From a virus: a stretch of DNA of 34,612 bases. The notes below the pieces were generated by a model that worked only from the letters and a program-made list of their open reading frames with translations, did no database searches and had not been told where the DNA came from. Position 1 is the first letter of the stretch; each line of letters opens with the position of its first letter. A program made the translations under genes and the position numbers. The DNA is taken from positions 1-34,612 of the IMG/VR virus record IMGVR_UViG_3300046665_000412, one strand, 5' to 3'. Shown in pieces: positions 8,221-15,601 of this stretch.

Positions 8221-9486
8221 TTAGAGAAGATCGTTGAAGTCGCAGCCCGCCGGCGCGATCGCGACGCGGACAAGGCGCCCCGGCCGCTCGTGACGTTGCG
8301 TCGCGCGCTGCAACGCAGTGCGCGTAAAGAACGGCTCGGAATCGCCATCGCCGAGCAAGACCAGTTCAGGGCAATCATCGGGCACCGGCATCGCCGGCGC
8401 GGTCATGTCAGCGACAGGGCCAGGAATGCGCTTGACGCGACCGGCCGCCGTCTTTTCCGTAGGGTGCGGCACTGTTTCGACAGCGCGGCCGCAGAGATTG
8501 CCGATATCGACGCCCGATCGGAAAGCATCACCGTCGCGCGACCGCTTCGCGTTTTGCAAAGCGGTGTAGACAGCGAGAACCGTCTCAATCCCCTCACCCG
8601 CGAACATGCGGCGCACGGTCCGCACACCGGGATCACCATGCCCGCCGAGATCGATATAGCCGCCAGCCTTTGAGCCGCGCACTTTCTTGGACGGCAGCAC
8701 CTCGCCGGACTCGGGATCGACGATCGACGCCTTGCCCTTCGGCCCGGCCGGATCGAGCCAAGTGATATGAAGGCCAGCAAACACGCCGGCGATCATGATC
8801 GGCGCCAGCATCGCCGGGCCACGATGCAGCAAGCGCGGCTCATGTTCACGTCCGTCACCGAAATACGGCATCGACAGATGGCAACGCAGCCGAGCATCCG
8901 CCGGCACCAAGAGGCGACGCCGCGCCAGATAGGCCGCCGCCGGCGATCCGGGCAGGCGTGACGCGTCTTGCCAAAACTTATAGAGCCGCTTGCGCTCACG
9001 CTCCCGATAGATCAGGCCCGCCGCGTGCGCCTTTTGCGCGCGGTCATAGCCACGGTGATATGCAGCCGACAACTCGCCATCAGCGAACGGCGACGCCGCC
9101 GGCCGGCACGGGTGAGCCGCCGTGGCATCGAGCTTGAACGCCTGCGCACCACGGCGCTCGGCAACGGCCGGCGTCACCACTTCCTCGCGCGTACCACCAA
9201 GACGCTCGATCGCCTCGGGAAACGTCAACCCCTCGCGCTTGATCACGAGCTTGATGATATCGCCGCCATCGGCACACACGGCGCAAACCCATTTCTCGGC
9301 ATCGCATTCAAAACGCATCGCATCGCGCGATTGCGGATCATCGGAGCAGATCGGACACGGGCCGACAAACTGCCCGACCGATCGGCCGCGCTTGCTACGC
9401 AAGGCGACGAACTTCCCGGCGTAGTCAGCAACGGAATTGCGATCCTTGATCGCGTGCAGTTGATCATCAGAGATCAGCGCGCTCAT
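8221..9486 (-). CDS. Phage DNA primase, CHC2 zinc finger plus Toprim
   Basis: The 421-residue product should make RNA primers for phage replication. The N-terminus has a CHC2-type zinc-binding pattern (CPIC, then about 20 residues later C, then CAVC), followed by GGDIIKLVIKREGLTFPEAIERLGG, a hallmark of DnaG-like fingers. A linker leads to a Toprim domain with FAGEGIETVLA (catalytic Glu) and LVLLGDGDSE (Asp pair). The ending CDFNDLL is common in phage Toprim proteins. ATG 9486 is chosen because it overlaps the stop of the 59-residue gene upstream (ATGA). The helicase gene starts directly after the stop. Family assignment is firm. Confidence 0.9.
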   Translation of the reverse strand: MSALISDDQLHAIKDRNSVADYAGKFVALRSKRGRSVGQFVGPCPICSDDPQSRDAMRFECDAEKWVCAVCADGGDIIKLVIKREGLTFPEAIERLGGTREEVVTPAVAERRGAQAFKLDATAAHPCRPAASPFADGELSAAYHRGYDRAQKAHAAGLIYRERERKRLYKFWQDASRLPGSPAAAYLARRRLLVPADARLRCHLSMPYFGDGREHEPRLLHRGPAMLAPIMIAGVFAGLHITWLDPAGPKGKASIVDPESGEVLPSKKVRGSKAGGYIDLGGHGDPGVRTVRRMFAGEGIETVLAVYTALQNAKRSRDGDAFRSGVDIGNLCGRAVETVPHPTEKTAAGRVKRIPGPVADMTAPAMPVPDDCPELVLLGDGDSEPFFTRTALQRATQRHERPGRLVRVAIAPAGCDFNDLL

Positions 9487-9662
9487 GTGGCACCATCCGC
9501 ATAAGGTTCGGCGCCGGTGACATAGGGCTTGATCAGCCGCCACAGCCGCGCATATTCCAAAAACCATTGCTGGCGCGCGCTATCCATCAGCGCGGGCCAT
9601 TCCGCCATGCGGCGGCAATACTCGATCTCTTGCCAGACCTTATGAACTTCCGAACGCGTCAT
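9483..9662 (-). CDS. Small 59-residue phage protein, unknown
   Basis: The frame from ATG 9662 encodes MTRSEVHKVWQEIEYC and continues through a tryptophan-rich helical stretch (QQWFLEYARLWRLI) to a TGA at 9485-9483. Both ends fit the operon exactly: its start overlaps the stop of the upstream gene (ATGA at 9662-9659) and its stop overlaps the primase start (ATGA at 9486-9483). That double coupling makes it a real gene despite its size. Function is unknown. Confidence 0.75.
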   Translation of the reverse strand: MTRSEVHKVWQEIEYCRRMAEWPALMDSARQQWFLEYARLWRLIKPYVTGAEPYADGAT

Positions 9663-9988
9663 GCCGTCTCGGCCTCGGGATCAACGAGCGCAGCGGCCGC
9701 AGCGGCGTCTTGCTCAGCGATCGCCGCAAGCTCACGCAACCGATCCTTGATCTGATCGTCGCCGGCGATGCGGTCGATCACCACGCACAGCGTTTTGAAG
9801 ATCTTGGCGTGTCGCCGGTGATGCTCGATCACCCATCCGCCATCATTCTCGCGCGCATATCGCTCGGACGATTCCGCGCGCGTCATTTCGTTGTAACAGA
9901 GCGACCACGCGTCGCCCCACCCGATCGAATCGCGCGGCGCATCCTCAAAGAGAGGTGCGGAGAGATCAGCGGCGGCGATCTCAGACAT
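9659..9988 (-). CDS. Replication-operon protein, unknown
   Basis: The 109-residue product is mostly helical and acidic. It contains DSIGWGDAWSLCYNEM, then a stretch with EHHRRHAKIFKTLCVVIDRI, and a C-terminal alanine/glutamate-rich helix. I do not recognise the family. ATG 9988 overlaps the end of the upstream gene by eight bases. It lies three small genes upstream of the helicase, so a role as an accessory replication factor is possible but unsupported by any motif. Confidence 0.65.
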   Translation of the reverse strand: MSEIAAADLSAPLFEDAPRDSIGWGDAWSLCYNEMTRAESSERYARENDGGWVIEHHRRHAKIFKTLCVVIDRIAGDDQIKDRLRELAAIAEQDAAAAAALVDPEAETA

Positions 9989-10301
9989 ATTTGACACTGC
10001 ACATGAGCTTCGATTTACGGTCGCGCGCGAGAGCGTCTTGCAACGCAGTATCGGCCTCGCGCACGTCGTCTTGCGCCTTTGCAATGAGCCGATCGATATA
10101 GGTCGGCATGTCAGAGCGGATCAAATCCCCGATCGCACGAGCCACAACGGCGACGTTGGGCAACATCTCGCGGGTATGAGCGATCTGGATTTTATCAAGC
10201 GTCTCCGTTCGCACCTTTGGATCATCGAGCGCGTCGCGAATATTGCGCAGCCGATCGACCGCCTCATCATATTTTCGGAACGCCATCGTTGCTTCGCTCA
10301 C
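9981..10301 (-). CDS. Helical phage protein, unknown
   Basis: The 106-residue product is almost wholly charged helix (AFRKYDEAVDRLRNIRDALD, then IDRLIAKAQDDVREADTALQDALARD), with coiled-coil character. The start is GTG 10301 with AAGGGG upstream and a GTGA overlap with the preceding gene; ATG 10286 is an alternative. The coiled-coil form suggests a binding partner in the replication operon. No family is recognised. Confidence 0.65.
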   Translation of the reverse strand: MSEATMAFRKYDEAVDRLRNIRDALDDPKVRTETLDKIQIAHTREMLPNVAVVARAIGDLIRSDMPTYIDRLIAKAQDDVREADTALQDALARDRKSKLMCSVKYV

Positions 10302-10615
10302 GAGTGATCCCCTTTCGCGCTAAGGCCGGCGGCCTCGATCCACTGCTCAACATTGTGCTTGATGGCGCGCTTAGCCGCGTCGAGATCGGCCGCCGGCTGG
10401 ATACGATTGCTCGCCAGCGCGCACACGAAAACGAATTGATGACGACTGCCGCCGGCGGGATTGTTGTCGATCACGCCGACCGTATGCACACCCAGGCGCG
10501 CAAACACGCGGCCGCCCTGATCAACGAACTGCACAACCTCGCGCTTGGCGCGCTGCACCGGCGCAGCCGATCGGCCTTGACGCCGCGCGTCACCGGGTTT
10601 GGATTGATAGCTCAT
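10298..10615 (-). CDS. Early phage protein, unknown
   Basis: The 105-residue product has a basic N-terminus (about residues 1-25), then a region rich in short hydrophobic strands (HTVGVIDNNPAGGSRHQFVFVCALA) and a final helix (DLDAAKRAIKHNVEQWIEAAG). I do not recognise it. Its start overlaps the HD hydrolase stop by four bases and its stop overlaps the next GTG, so it is part of the coupled early operon. Confidence 0.65.
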   Translation of the reverse strand: MSYQSKPGDARRQGRSAAPVQRAKREVVQFVDQGGRVFARLGVHTVGVIDNNPAGGSRHQFVFVCALASNRIQPAADLDAAKRAIKHNVEQWIEAAGLSAKGDHS

Positions 10616-11175
10616 GCGTACACCCCGAGCCGGTTGGCCTCGTGGATAAAGCGCGCCATCGCATCGCGAGGCGACAGCAGCATCAGCGACACCGGCAACG
10701 GATCAACCGCGTCAAAATTCGTCCGCCAAGGCGCCGGCTTTTCGGACATGATTTGAACTTCCTCGGTGAGGCCGATCCGCTCATCGAGCGCCTTCACATG
10801 GGCCGGCAACGGCCAATCAAAATCCGCCCAAGCGGCGATCTTGATCATGATGCCGCTTTCAATGGTCTTGTAGTTGCTCAACATCGGCTTGATCGGCCGC
10901 GCCATATCGCGCAAACCGATACCCTCGCTCCCGTCGTGAAAAAGAGCGGCGCGGCGATCGCGCAACGAGAAACCCAGCCGCTCGGCCTCCAGCGTCATCA
11001 AAATGGAATGCTCGGCCACGCTGTAAAATTCGAGACACTGCCCGGCATAGCGACACTCTTTCGCGAGGCCACTGGCGATATCAACGAGCGCGAAATCCTC
11101 GACGCGCGGATCGAGCGGGAAAAACTGGCGCCCGGAATAGGTCTGAATCCAATCACCGATCCGCGCTTGCATCAC
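10612..11175 (-). CDS. HD-domain nucleotide phosphohydrolase (YfbR-like)
   Basis: The 187-residue product matches small HD-domain hydrolases that act on deoxynucleotides. It opens with IGDWIQTYSGRQFFPLDPR, the familiar start of phage versions. The metal ligands are visible: H56 (VAEHS), the H80-D81 doublet (ALFHDGSEG) and a later Asp (D131, KALDER). Known relatives remove phosphate from dNMPs (YfbR) or dNTPs (DatZ type); substrate cannot be decided here. In the operon it precedes small unknown genes and the primase, which fits control of the nucleotide pool during replication. The start overlaps the upstream stop by four bases; MM at the start leaves a one-codon ambiguity. Confidence 0.85.
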   Translation of the reverse strand: MMQARIGDWIQTYSGRQFFPLDPRVEDFALVDIASGLAKECRYAGQCLEFYSVAEHSILMTLEAERLGFSLRDRRAALFHDGSEGIGLRDMARPIKPMLSNYKTIESGIMIKIAAWADFDWPLPAHVKALDERIGLTEEVQIMSEKPAPWRTNFDAVDPLPVSLMLLSPRDAMARFIHEANRLGVYA

Positions 11176-11447
11176 TTCACCTTGCCCGGATGACTGATCG
11201 GCTCATCGCCCCAAATGGCGCGAAGATCGTTCACGGTGCGCCATCGGCCGATTTTAGAGCCGTGCGTGACGCCCTCAGCGAACGCTTCAAGCGCCGCCCG
11301 ATCCGCCGGCAGATCGAAGCGCCTCGGCTCGTCAAGCGTTGGCAGATGCACGAGCGCAATGTCAGCGTCCGCCATTCGCTCGCACTGATCGAGGCCGCCC
11401 GTCGGCCGTCTGCGGAAGAAAGTCATGTCACCGATGACATCCGTCAT
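11172..11447 (-). CDS. Early phage protein, unknown
   Basis: The 91-residue product contains the stretches DADIALVHLPTLDEPRRFDL and WRTVNDLRAIWGDEPISHPG and has no recognised domain. The start ATG 11447 overlaps the stop of the winged-helix regulator gene (ATGA), and its own stop overlaps the HD hydrolase start. It should therefore be co-translated with both. No function is assigned. Confidence 0.65.
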   Translation of the reverse strand: MTDVIGDMTFFRRRPTGGLDQCERMADADIALVHLPTLDEPRRFDLPADRAALEAFAEGVTHGSKIGRWRTVNDLRAIWGDEPISHPGKVK

Positions 11448-11884
11448 GATTCAGTCTCGCTATCGAGGAGAGCGCGCACGCGCGCCTTGTTGGCGCTTGT
11501 CATGAAGTAGCCAACGCTCGCGCGTGTCTCGATCGCGATATCGCGCGTCCCGAGTTTCTTGCGCAGCGAATTGACTTGCACGTGGATGACCTTTTCAGGC
11601 CCCTTCGGCTGATCCGCCTCGGGCCTTGCGCCATAGAGCGCCGTGATGATCGCCCCGGTGCCAACGACGCCAGAGGGCGCCGCAACGAGCATGCCGAGAA
11701 TGACCGTCTGCGTTTTGGTGAGGCCGAGGATCGCCGGCATATTGATGCCGAGGAGGCTTTCAAGCTCGGCGATCCGATCCTCAAGGCGCTGCGCATAATC
11801 CCGCAGGCCCCGCATTGCCGCGACCTGCGCATTACTGCCGCTCGCGGCAGCGCGCATCAACTCGGCGGCGACGCTCGGACTCAT
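11444..11884 (-). CDS. Winged-helix DNA-binding protein (OmpR/PhoB C-terminal type)
   Basis: The 146-residue protein has a helical N-terminus (about residues 1-45, LRDYAQRLEDRIAELESLL) with coiled-coil character. A winged-helix domain like that of OmpR/PhoB effectors follows: LTKTQTVILGMLVAAP, then the recognition segment VIHVQVNSLRKKLG, then the wing IETRASVGYFM. There is no receiver domain, so it cannot be a standard response regulator; the coiled coil may mediate dimerisation instead. It sits early in the leftward operon, after ssb, and could time early or late transcription. Start and stop both overlap neighbouring genes by ATGA. Confidence 0.8.
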   Translation of the reverse strand: MSPSVAAELMRAAASGSNAQVAAMRGLRDYAQRLEDRIAELESLLGINMPAILGLTKTQTVILGMLVAAPSGVVGTGAIITALYGARPEADQPKGPEKVIHVQVNSLRKKLGTRDIAIETRASVGYFMTSANKARVRALLDSETES

Positions 11885-12003
11885 CGCAGCGTTTCCGCGA
11901 TGTAACCCGAACGCACTTGCGCGGCGAACTCGCCGAGAGCGGCCGGCTTCGACAGAATAGCGATCACCAAGATCATGCAGACGAGCGCAAACATCTCACG
12001 CAT
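11881..12003 (-). CDS. 40-residue single-pass membrane peptide, unknown
   Basis: A short frame from ATG 12003 begins MREMFALVCMILVIAILSKP and ends at TGA 11883-11881, overlapping the next start (ATGA). GAGGG lies about eight bases upstream of the start. The first half is a clear transmembrane helix. It fills the gap between ssb and the winged-helix gene. Coupling and the ribosome binding site support it; function is unknown. Confidence 0.6.
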   Translation of the reverse strand: MREMFALVCMILVIAILSKPAALGEFAAQVRSGYIAETLR

Positions 12004-12017
12004 TCGAAGGCCCTCAA

Positions 12018-12491
12018 TCAGAAAGGGATGTCATCGTCCATGTCGGACCCGCGACCGCCGCCGGCGTTACCAGCGGGGCGCTCGCTCGTGCGCTGCGTGC
12101 CGTAGTCGTCGGCGCTACCGGGCGCCGGCGGCCCGCCCTGCCGCTTGTCGAGCATCACCATCGACGAATTGAAGGACGTGAGAACAACCTCGGTTGTGTA
12201 CTTCTCAACGCCGGCCTGATCGGTCCATTTCCGGGTTTGCAACTTGCCCTCGAAATAGACGTGCGAGCCTTTCTTGAGGTACTGCTCGCACGCCTTGGCA
12301 AGACCCTCGGCGAACACAACAACACGGTGCCACTCGGATTTTTCCTTGCGCTCGCCGGTGCCCTTGTCCCGCCAAGTCTCGTTGGTGGCGACGCGCAACG
12401 TCGCGATCGGCTCGCCGGCGCCGTTACGGCGCACCTCGGGATCGGCACCGAGATAGCCGATCAGAATAACCTTGTTGACAGAGCCGGCCAT
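12018..12491 (-). CDS. ssb: Single-stranded DNA-binding protein
   Basis: The 157-residue protein binds single-stranded DNA during phage replication. The OB fold is typical of bacterial [21 protein letters not shown] at the start, then [36 protein letters not shown] and TEVVL. The glycine/proline-rich linker ends in the acidic tip DMDDDIPF, which in SSBs recruits partner proteins. The ATG overlaps the TAA of the HTH gene upstream (TAATG). Length and all motifs are normal for the family. Confidence 0.97.
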   Translation of the reverse strand: MAGSVNKVILIGYLGADPEVRRNGAGEPIATLRVATNETWRDKGTGERKEKSEWHRVVVFAEGLAKACEQYLKKGSHVYFEGKLQTRKWTDQAGVEKYTTEVVLTSFNSSMVMLDKRQGGPPAPGSADDYGTQRTSERPAGNAGGGRGSDMDDDIPF

Positions 12492-12880
12492 TACTTCGCC
12501 TTTCTCAGCGCGCGGTTTGCGTCCTCACGCTCGGCCTCGGCCTGCGCAAGTTGGATTGTCATGTCGTCGGTGAGACGGCGGGGATCATCGCCATGATGCT
12601 TTTCGAGGGCCGCGAGGAGCGCCGCCGAGTTGGCCGCGTTGTCGCGCTCGGAAATTTCACCGGGATCACGGTCGAAATCGTCGGCGGACGCCGGCGCCGG
12701 GCGCGCGGTGCGCTCAACGAAATGCGGGCGCGGCTCATTCGGCAGATCGCCGGCGGCGATCGCATTGCGCCAGACACGCCGCACGGTATCGACAGAGGTG
12801 CGGAGAGCCTTGGCGATCTGCTCACACGTCATCGGGCCAGCCCACGCGGCGACCGCGCCGGACTCAACACGTTCGCTCAT
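12491..12880 (-). CDS. HTH DNA-binding protein, early operon
   Basis: The 129-residue product has an N-terminal helix-turn-helix ([31 protein letters not shown], about residues 17-48), followed by a proline-rich linker and a long charged C-terminal helix (about 85-129). It may regulate the early operon or act at the origin. No family beyond the HTH is recognised. The stop overlaps the ssb start by one base and its start overlaps the upstream stop, so all are co-translated. Confidence 0.75.
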   Translation of the reverse strand: MSERVESGAVAAWAGPMTCEQIAKALRTSVDTVRRVWRNAIAAGDLPNEPRPHFVERTARPAPASADDFDRDPGEISERDNAANSAALLAALEKHHGDDPRRLTDDMTIQLAQAEAEREDANRALRKAK

Positions 12881-13065
12881 TGGGAAGCCTCACAGTCACA
12901 GACAGGCCGATGCTCGTGACAGATGCAGCGGCGGGTGATCTCGTTGCAGGATGAAGGCGCATCGGCTGCACGCTCGCGACGCGGAACGAATGGCGAGGTG
13001 CAAGCCGGGCACTGGCAAACGCCAGCCTCGTGCGCGGTCACGCCGCGCGCGTCGATTTGAGACAT
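12877..13065 (-). CDS. Cysteine-rich zinc-finger-like small protein, first gene of the leftward operon
   Basis: The 62-residue product has two cysteine clusters: CQCPAC at about residues 16-21, and a C-terminal group with C, CICH and CDC. The pattern suggests one or two zinc-binding knuckles. ATG 13065 is chosen because GGGGG lies five bases upstream. As the first gene after the repressor control region it should be expressed early on derepression, a common position for small host-takeover or antirepressor proteins. That role is inference; no family is recognised. Confidence 0.65.
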   Translation of the reverse strand: MSQIDARGVTAHEAGVCQCPACTSPFVPRRERAADAPSSCNEITRRCICHEHRPVCDCEASQ

Positions 13066-13177
13066 AGAAACCCCCACGCCGACGCGATTAGCGCCCGGCG
13101 TTCCCCGGAACTTTCAAGAGTCAAGAAATTTATTCGGAAGCGACGGGAACCAAATTCCCGAATCGCTATTGCACGGA

Positions 13178-13196
13178 ACTAACCTGATTCGTTAGT
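13178..13196. promoter_or_regulatory. Putative repressor operator O1 (ACTAAC-N7-GTTAGT)
   Basis: A perfect 6-bp dyad, ACTAAC / GTTAGT, with a seven-base spacer lies between the leftward early operon and the repressor gene. The same layout recurs at 13213, 14104 and 14140. Confidence 0.65.
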
Positions 13197-13212
13197 GTCA
13201 CGTCAACGCCAC

Positions 13213-13231
13213 ACTAGCAGGATCGGCTATT
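13213..13231. promoter_or_regulatory. Putative repressor operator O2 (ACTAGC-N7-GCTATT)
   Basis: ACTAGC, a seven-base spacer and GCTATT form an imperfect copy (one mismatch) of the ACTARC-N7-GYTAGT operator. It lies 35 bp from the operator at 13178, just before the repressor start. Confidence 0.5.
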
Positions 13232-13237
13232 TTCGAA

Positions 13238-14002
13238 ATGCTGCATGCCAGCTATGTAGTTGTGATGCCAAAGAAAAAAGTTTTTTTGCCATCCGACGAA
13301 AACTTGGGGAAACGCGGAACGCGACAACACCCCAACCGTATTTACGAACTAACTCAGGCGCGCGGGCTGACTTATGCCGACGTTGCCGAGCGTGTGCGCT
13401 CAAACGCAGAGGCACGCGGCGACAAGCAAAGGACCAAAGTGCATGAACTCACGATCAACCGCCTCGCCACGGGAGCAATCAGCTTGAGCCAGGAGTGGAT
13501 GGAAAGGCTCGGCGAAGTGTACGGCGTCCCGGCCATCGATATCATCGCTGCACCTTCAACAGGCAATATGCGCCTGCTCAAAGTAACGGTTGCACTGGAA
13601 GGGGGCGTGTGGCGAGATACTCACACCATTAACCCGAGCAGCCAAATAGAGATCATGGTCCCTGATGACGTTATGTTGCAGGGCGTAGCACTTTACGCCG
13701 CTGAAATTCGTGGCGACGCCGCCAATCTTCGCTACACTGACAAGTCGATTGTCATCGTCTCGAAAATGATCACCGTCCCCGGTGAGATCGCCGAAGGCCG
13801 GCGCTATCACGTGCGCATCACGCGCGCCGATGGACTATGCGAGGAGACGATTAAGCTCCTCGTCGCACGTGAAGGCAGGTATTGGCTAAGACCGGAATCC
13901 GATCACCCGGATTTCCAGACTTGGGTTCCACTCGATGGCCGCGCCGGCGAAACCGTGGAGATCCTTGGGCGTGTGCGGGGCGTTTATTTCCGCGAGGATT
14001 GA
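13238..14002 (+). CDS. CI-like phage repressor with a degenerate S24 peptidase-like domain
   Basis: This repressor should hold the lysogenic state. Numbered from ATG 13265, it has a basic start (PKKKVFLPSD), an HTH region (about residues 22-80: NRIYELTQARGLTYADVAERV, then NRLATGAISLSQEWMERLGEVYGV) and a LexA/CI-like C-terminal domain. In that domain the usual GDSM is GDAA (Ala152, codon 13718-13720), while the Lys of the catalytic pair is present (TIKLLV, Lys197). Without the serine it should not self-cleave, so SOS induction through RecA is unlikely. The start is uncertain: ATG 13238 or ATG 13265, neither with a strong ribosome binding site. It is the only plus-strand gene between two operator pairs and ends at a strong terminator. 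Confidence 0.85.
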   Translation: MLHASYVVVMPKKKVFLPSDENLGKRGTRQHPNRIYELTQARGLTYADVAERVRSNAEARGDKQRTKVHELTINRLATGAISLSQEWMERLGEVYGVPAIDIIAAPSTGNMRLLKVTVALEGGVWRDTHTINPSSQIEIMVPDDVMLQGVALYAAEIRGDAANLRYTDKSIVIVSKMITVPGEIAEGRRYHVRITRADGLCEETIKLLVAREGRYWLRPESDHPDFQTWVPLDGRAGETVEILGRVRGVYFRED

Positions 14003-14037
14003 GAACCGCCCACAACTAAAATTACGCATACGGCGTT

Positions 14038-14065
14038 AGCCGCGCCCTTAAGGCGCGGCTTTTTT
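14038..14065 (+). terminator. Intrinsic terminator of the repressor gene
   Basis: A perfect 9-bp stem, AGCCGCGCC / GGCGCGGCT, with a five-base loop is followed by six T. It lies 36 bp after the repressor stop and insulates the rightward early operon. Confidence 0.9.
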
Positions 14066-14103
14066 GTACAATTTGTCGCAATTCCCACAGGTCTAAACAC
14101 ACG

Positions 14104-14122
14104 ACTAACGGATTGCGCTTGT
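14104..14122. promoter_or_regulatory. Putative repressor operator O3 (ACTAAC-N7-GCTTGT)
   Basis: ACTAAC, a seven-base spacer and GCTTGT match ACTARC-N7-GYTAGT with one mismatch. It lies upstream of the rightward early operon, 36 bp from the next copy. Confidence 0.5.
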
Positions 14123-14139
14123 CGTTTCCCCGAATCGTG

Positions 14140-14158
14140 ACTAGCGTCAACGGCTAGT
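14140..14158. promoter_or_regulatory. Putative repressor operator O4 (ACTAGC-N7-GCTAGT)
   Basis: ACTAGC and GCTAGT form a perfect dyad around a seven-base spacer, and flanking bases extend the arms (GACTAGC / GCTAGTC, 14139-14159). A wider CGAATC / GATTCG pair also flanks it. It lies 20 bp before the first gene of the rightward operon. Confidence 0.65.
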
Positions 14159-14177
14159 CGATTCGCGGGGGAAACGC

Positions 14178-14528
14178 ATGCTCGGCCAGATTCAGGAACA
14201 TTCAGACATACACCGTCGGTTAGACCGCGTTAGTCGCGATCTCCATGCCGCCCAATTGCGAATTGACAACCTGACCCGCTGGCATCAGCCGGCGCCCGAT
14301 TCAATCGACGCGAAAGTGTTGGCCGCTCTTGAGGTGAAGCGGGACCGCCTCGCGCTCGAAATCATCGATATGCGCGCCACGCTTCCGCCGCAGCCCTCGC
14401 GCCTTGACACGCCGCCGGCCGGCCACATCGCTTTCAAAAAAGGCGAGTGGCACCCCGCCGGTTCGATCAAGCCCGACATCGTAACGCCCGACATTCCCGC
14501 ATGCCTAAAGCGGAGCGTGCGCCCATGA
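14178..14528 (+). CDS. First gene of the rightward early operon, unknown
   Basis: The 116-residue product has a long helical N-terminal half with heptad character (HRRLDRVSRDLHAAQLRIDNL, then LAALEVKRDRLALEIIDMRATL). Its C-terminal tail is proline-rich and contains a repeated PDI(V)TPDIP. A ribosome binding site GGGGGAAA precedes ATG 14178. The repressor operators lie directly upstream, so it should be silent in lysogens. No family is recognised. Confidence 0.65.
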   Translation: MLGQIQEHSDIHRRLDRVSRDLHAAQLRIDNLTRWHQPAPDSIDAKVLAALEVKRDRLALEIIDMRATLPPQPSRLDTPPAGHIAFKKGEWHPAGSIKPDIVTPDIPACLKRSVRP

Positions 14529-14836
14529 CGCCGGTTTTCGAGCGGATCGCGGCGAGCCGTCATGATCTTCCGTCGATCGACGACAGCGATCGATGCGCAA
14601 AGCTTCTCGCATTCATCAAAACCGAAACGCGCTGGCAGTTGCTCGGCCTGCCGCACACGCTCGAAGTCGTCCCACATGACGAATACCGCGCCCGGCGCCG
14701 CCTTTTCGTGGAGTCATATGCGGCCGCGCGCCGCCGCAACCTGATCGGCAAACCATTCTATACGGCCGTCAGTGATCTCGGCGCAGCATTCACCGCACTC
14801 ATCGCGGCGCGCCGCAGCGCAGCGAGTGCACGATGA
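14525..14836 (+). CDS. Early operon protein, unknown
   Basis: The 103-residue product is basic and helical (AKLLAFIKTETRWQLLGLPH, then RRRLFVESYAAARRRNLIG) with no known motif. ATG 14525 gives an ATGA overlap with the upstream gene; an in-frame ATG at 14501 lacks a ribosome binding site. It belongs to a chain of seven small overlapping or closely spaced genes leading to the integrase module. Confidence 0.6.
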   Translation: MTPVFERIAASRHDLPSIDDSDRCAKLLAFIKTETRWQLLGLPHTLEVVPHDEYRARRRLFVESYAAARRRNLIGKPFYTAVSDLGAAFTALIAARRSAASAR

Positions 14837-15021
14837 AACGCCGCCTCGTGTGCATCACCCTCGTTTCGTTCGATCCTTACGGCGACGTTCTCGACGCCAT
14901 CGAGATTCATCCGCGCACGATCACCGTGCGCCGGTTCAAGAAGGCGATGCGCGCCTATGGCGCCTTCACCTTCACCCGCATCAATACCTTTGAACAGATC
15001 GAGGCCCGCGCATGCCGGTAA
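14833..15021 (+). CDS. Small early protein, unknown
   Basis: The 62-residue product begins KRRLVCITLVSFDPYGDVLDAIEIHP and looks like a compact alpha/beta domain. The start overlaps the upstream stop (ATGA), and the stop overlaps possible starts of the next gene. No family is recognised. Confidence 0.6.
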   Translation: MKRRLVCITLVSFDPYGDVLDAIEIHPRTITVRRFKKAMRAYGAFTFTRINTFEQIEARACR

Positions 15022-15263
15022 TGTGGGAACGGGCCGTGCCCGCCATCAAATTCATGTTGCGCGTAGTGATCACGCCCGAGCAATTCCAGCAATCGCCCGA
15101 GGTGAAAGCCGATCCGCGCCATTGGTCGGAACGCCTCGCGAAATGCTTGCTCGAAACCGACACCGGCCCGCGCTGGCACCTCGTGGACGTGCATCGTCAT
15201 AACGGCCTCGCCGATCACCTCGCGCGCCCGATCTCGGTGCGCCTGTATCGCTCCGAGGATTGA
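15012..15263 (+). CDS. Small early protein, unknown
   Basis: The 83-residue product contains AIKFMLRVVITPEQFQQSPE and ends DHLARPISVRLYRSED. I do not recognise it. Two starts are possible: ATG 15012, overlapping the upstream gene by ten bases, or ATG 15021, which forms a TAATG junction. It continues the overlapping chain of small genes. Confidence 0.55.
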   Translation: MPVMWERAVPAIKFMLRVVITPEQFQQSPEVKADPRHWSERLAKCLLETDTGPRWHLVDVHRHNGLADHLARPISVRLYRSED

Positions 15264-15268
15264 ACGCC

Positions 15269-15601
15269 GTGGACGCAACACATCGCTTCCGGCTGCAAGC
15301 GGCCATCCTCGCGCCCGGCGAAACGCCGGCACGCAATGCCTCGCAACTCACAAGGCCGCAACGCGCCGCGATCATCGCATGCGCCATCGCCGGCCGGCTG
15401 CATCGCTTCTTTCAAGCCTGGCACGGCGACGGCGACGGCGCACCAATCGACGCGCGCACCGTCGAGACGCTGCGCAAATCAGGGTTGATGGCGGTCGCCG
15501 GTCGCAACGCCCGCCTCACTGACAACGGCAAATGGTACGCGCGCACGCTTTGCAGCGCGATCGCTGGCGAGCTTCACACCGAAGGAAAGGGAGAGCCATG
15601 A
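15269..15601 (+). CDS. Early protein with a winged-helix-like C-terminus, unknown
   Basis: The product is about 110 residues from GTG 15269, chosen because GAGGA lies nine bases upstream; a TTG at 15260 is also in frame. The C-terminal half (ARTVETLRKSGLMAVAGRNARLTDNGKWYARTL) has the helix-plus-wing pattern seen in small DNA-binding phage proteins, where a hydrophobic turn is followed by LTDNGK. Regulation of host or phage genes is possible. The stop overlaps the next start (ATGA). Confidence 0.6.
   Translation: MDATHRFRLQAAILAPGETPARNASQLTRPQRAAIIACAIAGRLHRFFQAWHGDGDGAPIDARTVETLRKSGLMAVAGRNARLTDNGKWYARTLCSAIAGELHTEGKGEP

Noticed and set aside
14471-14500. Two CCCGACAT copies resembling the iteron motif
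   Set aside because: They lie in a coding repeat (PDIVTPDIP) and lack the paired 9-bp spacing and the preceding A of ACCCGACA.
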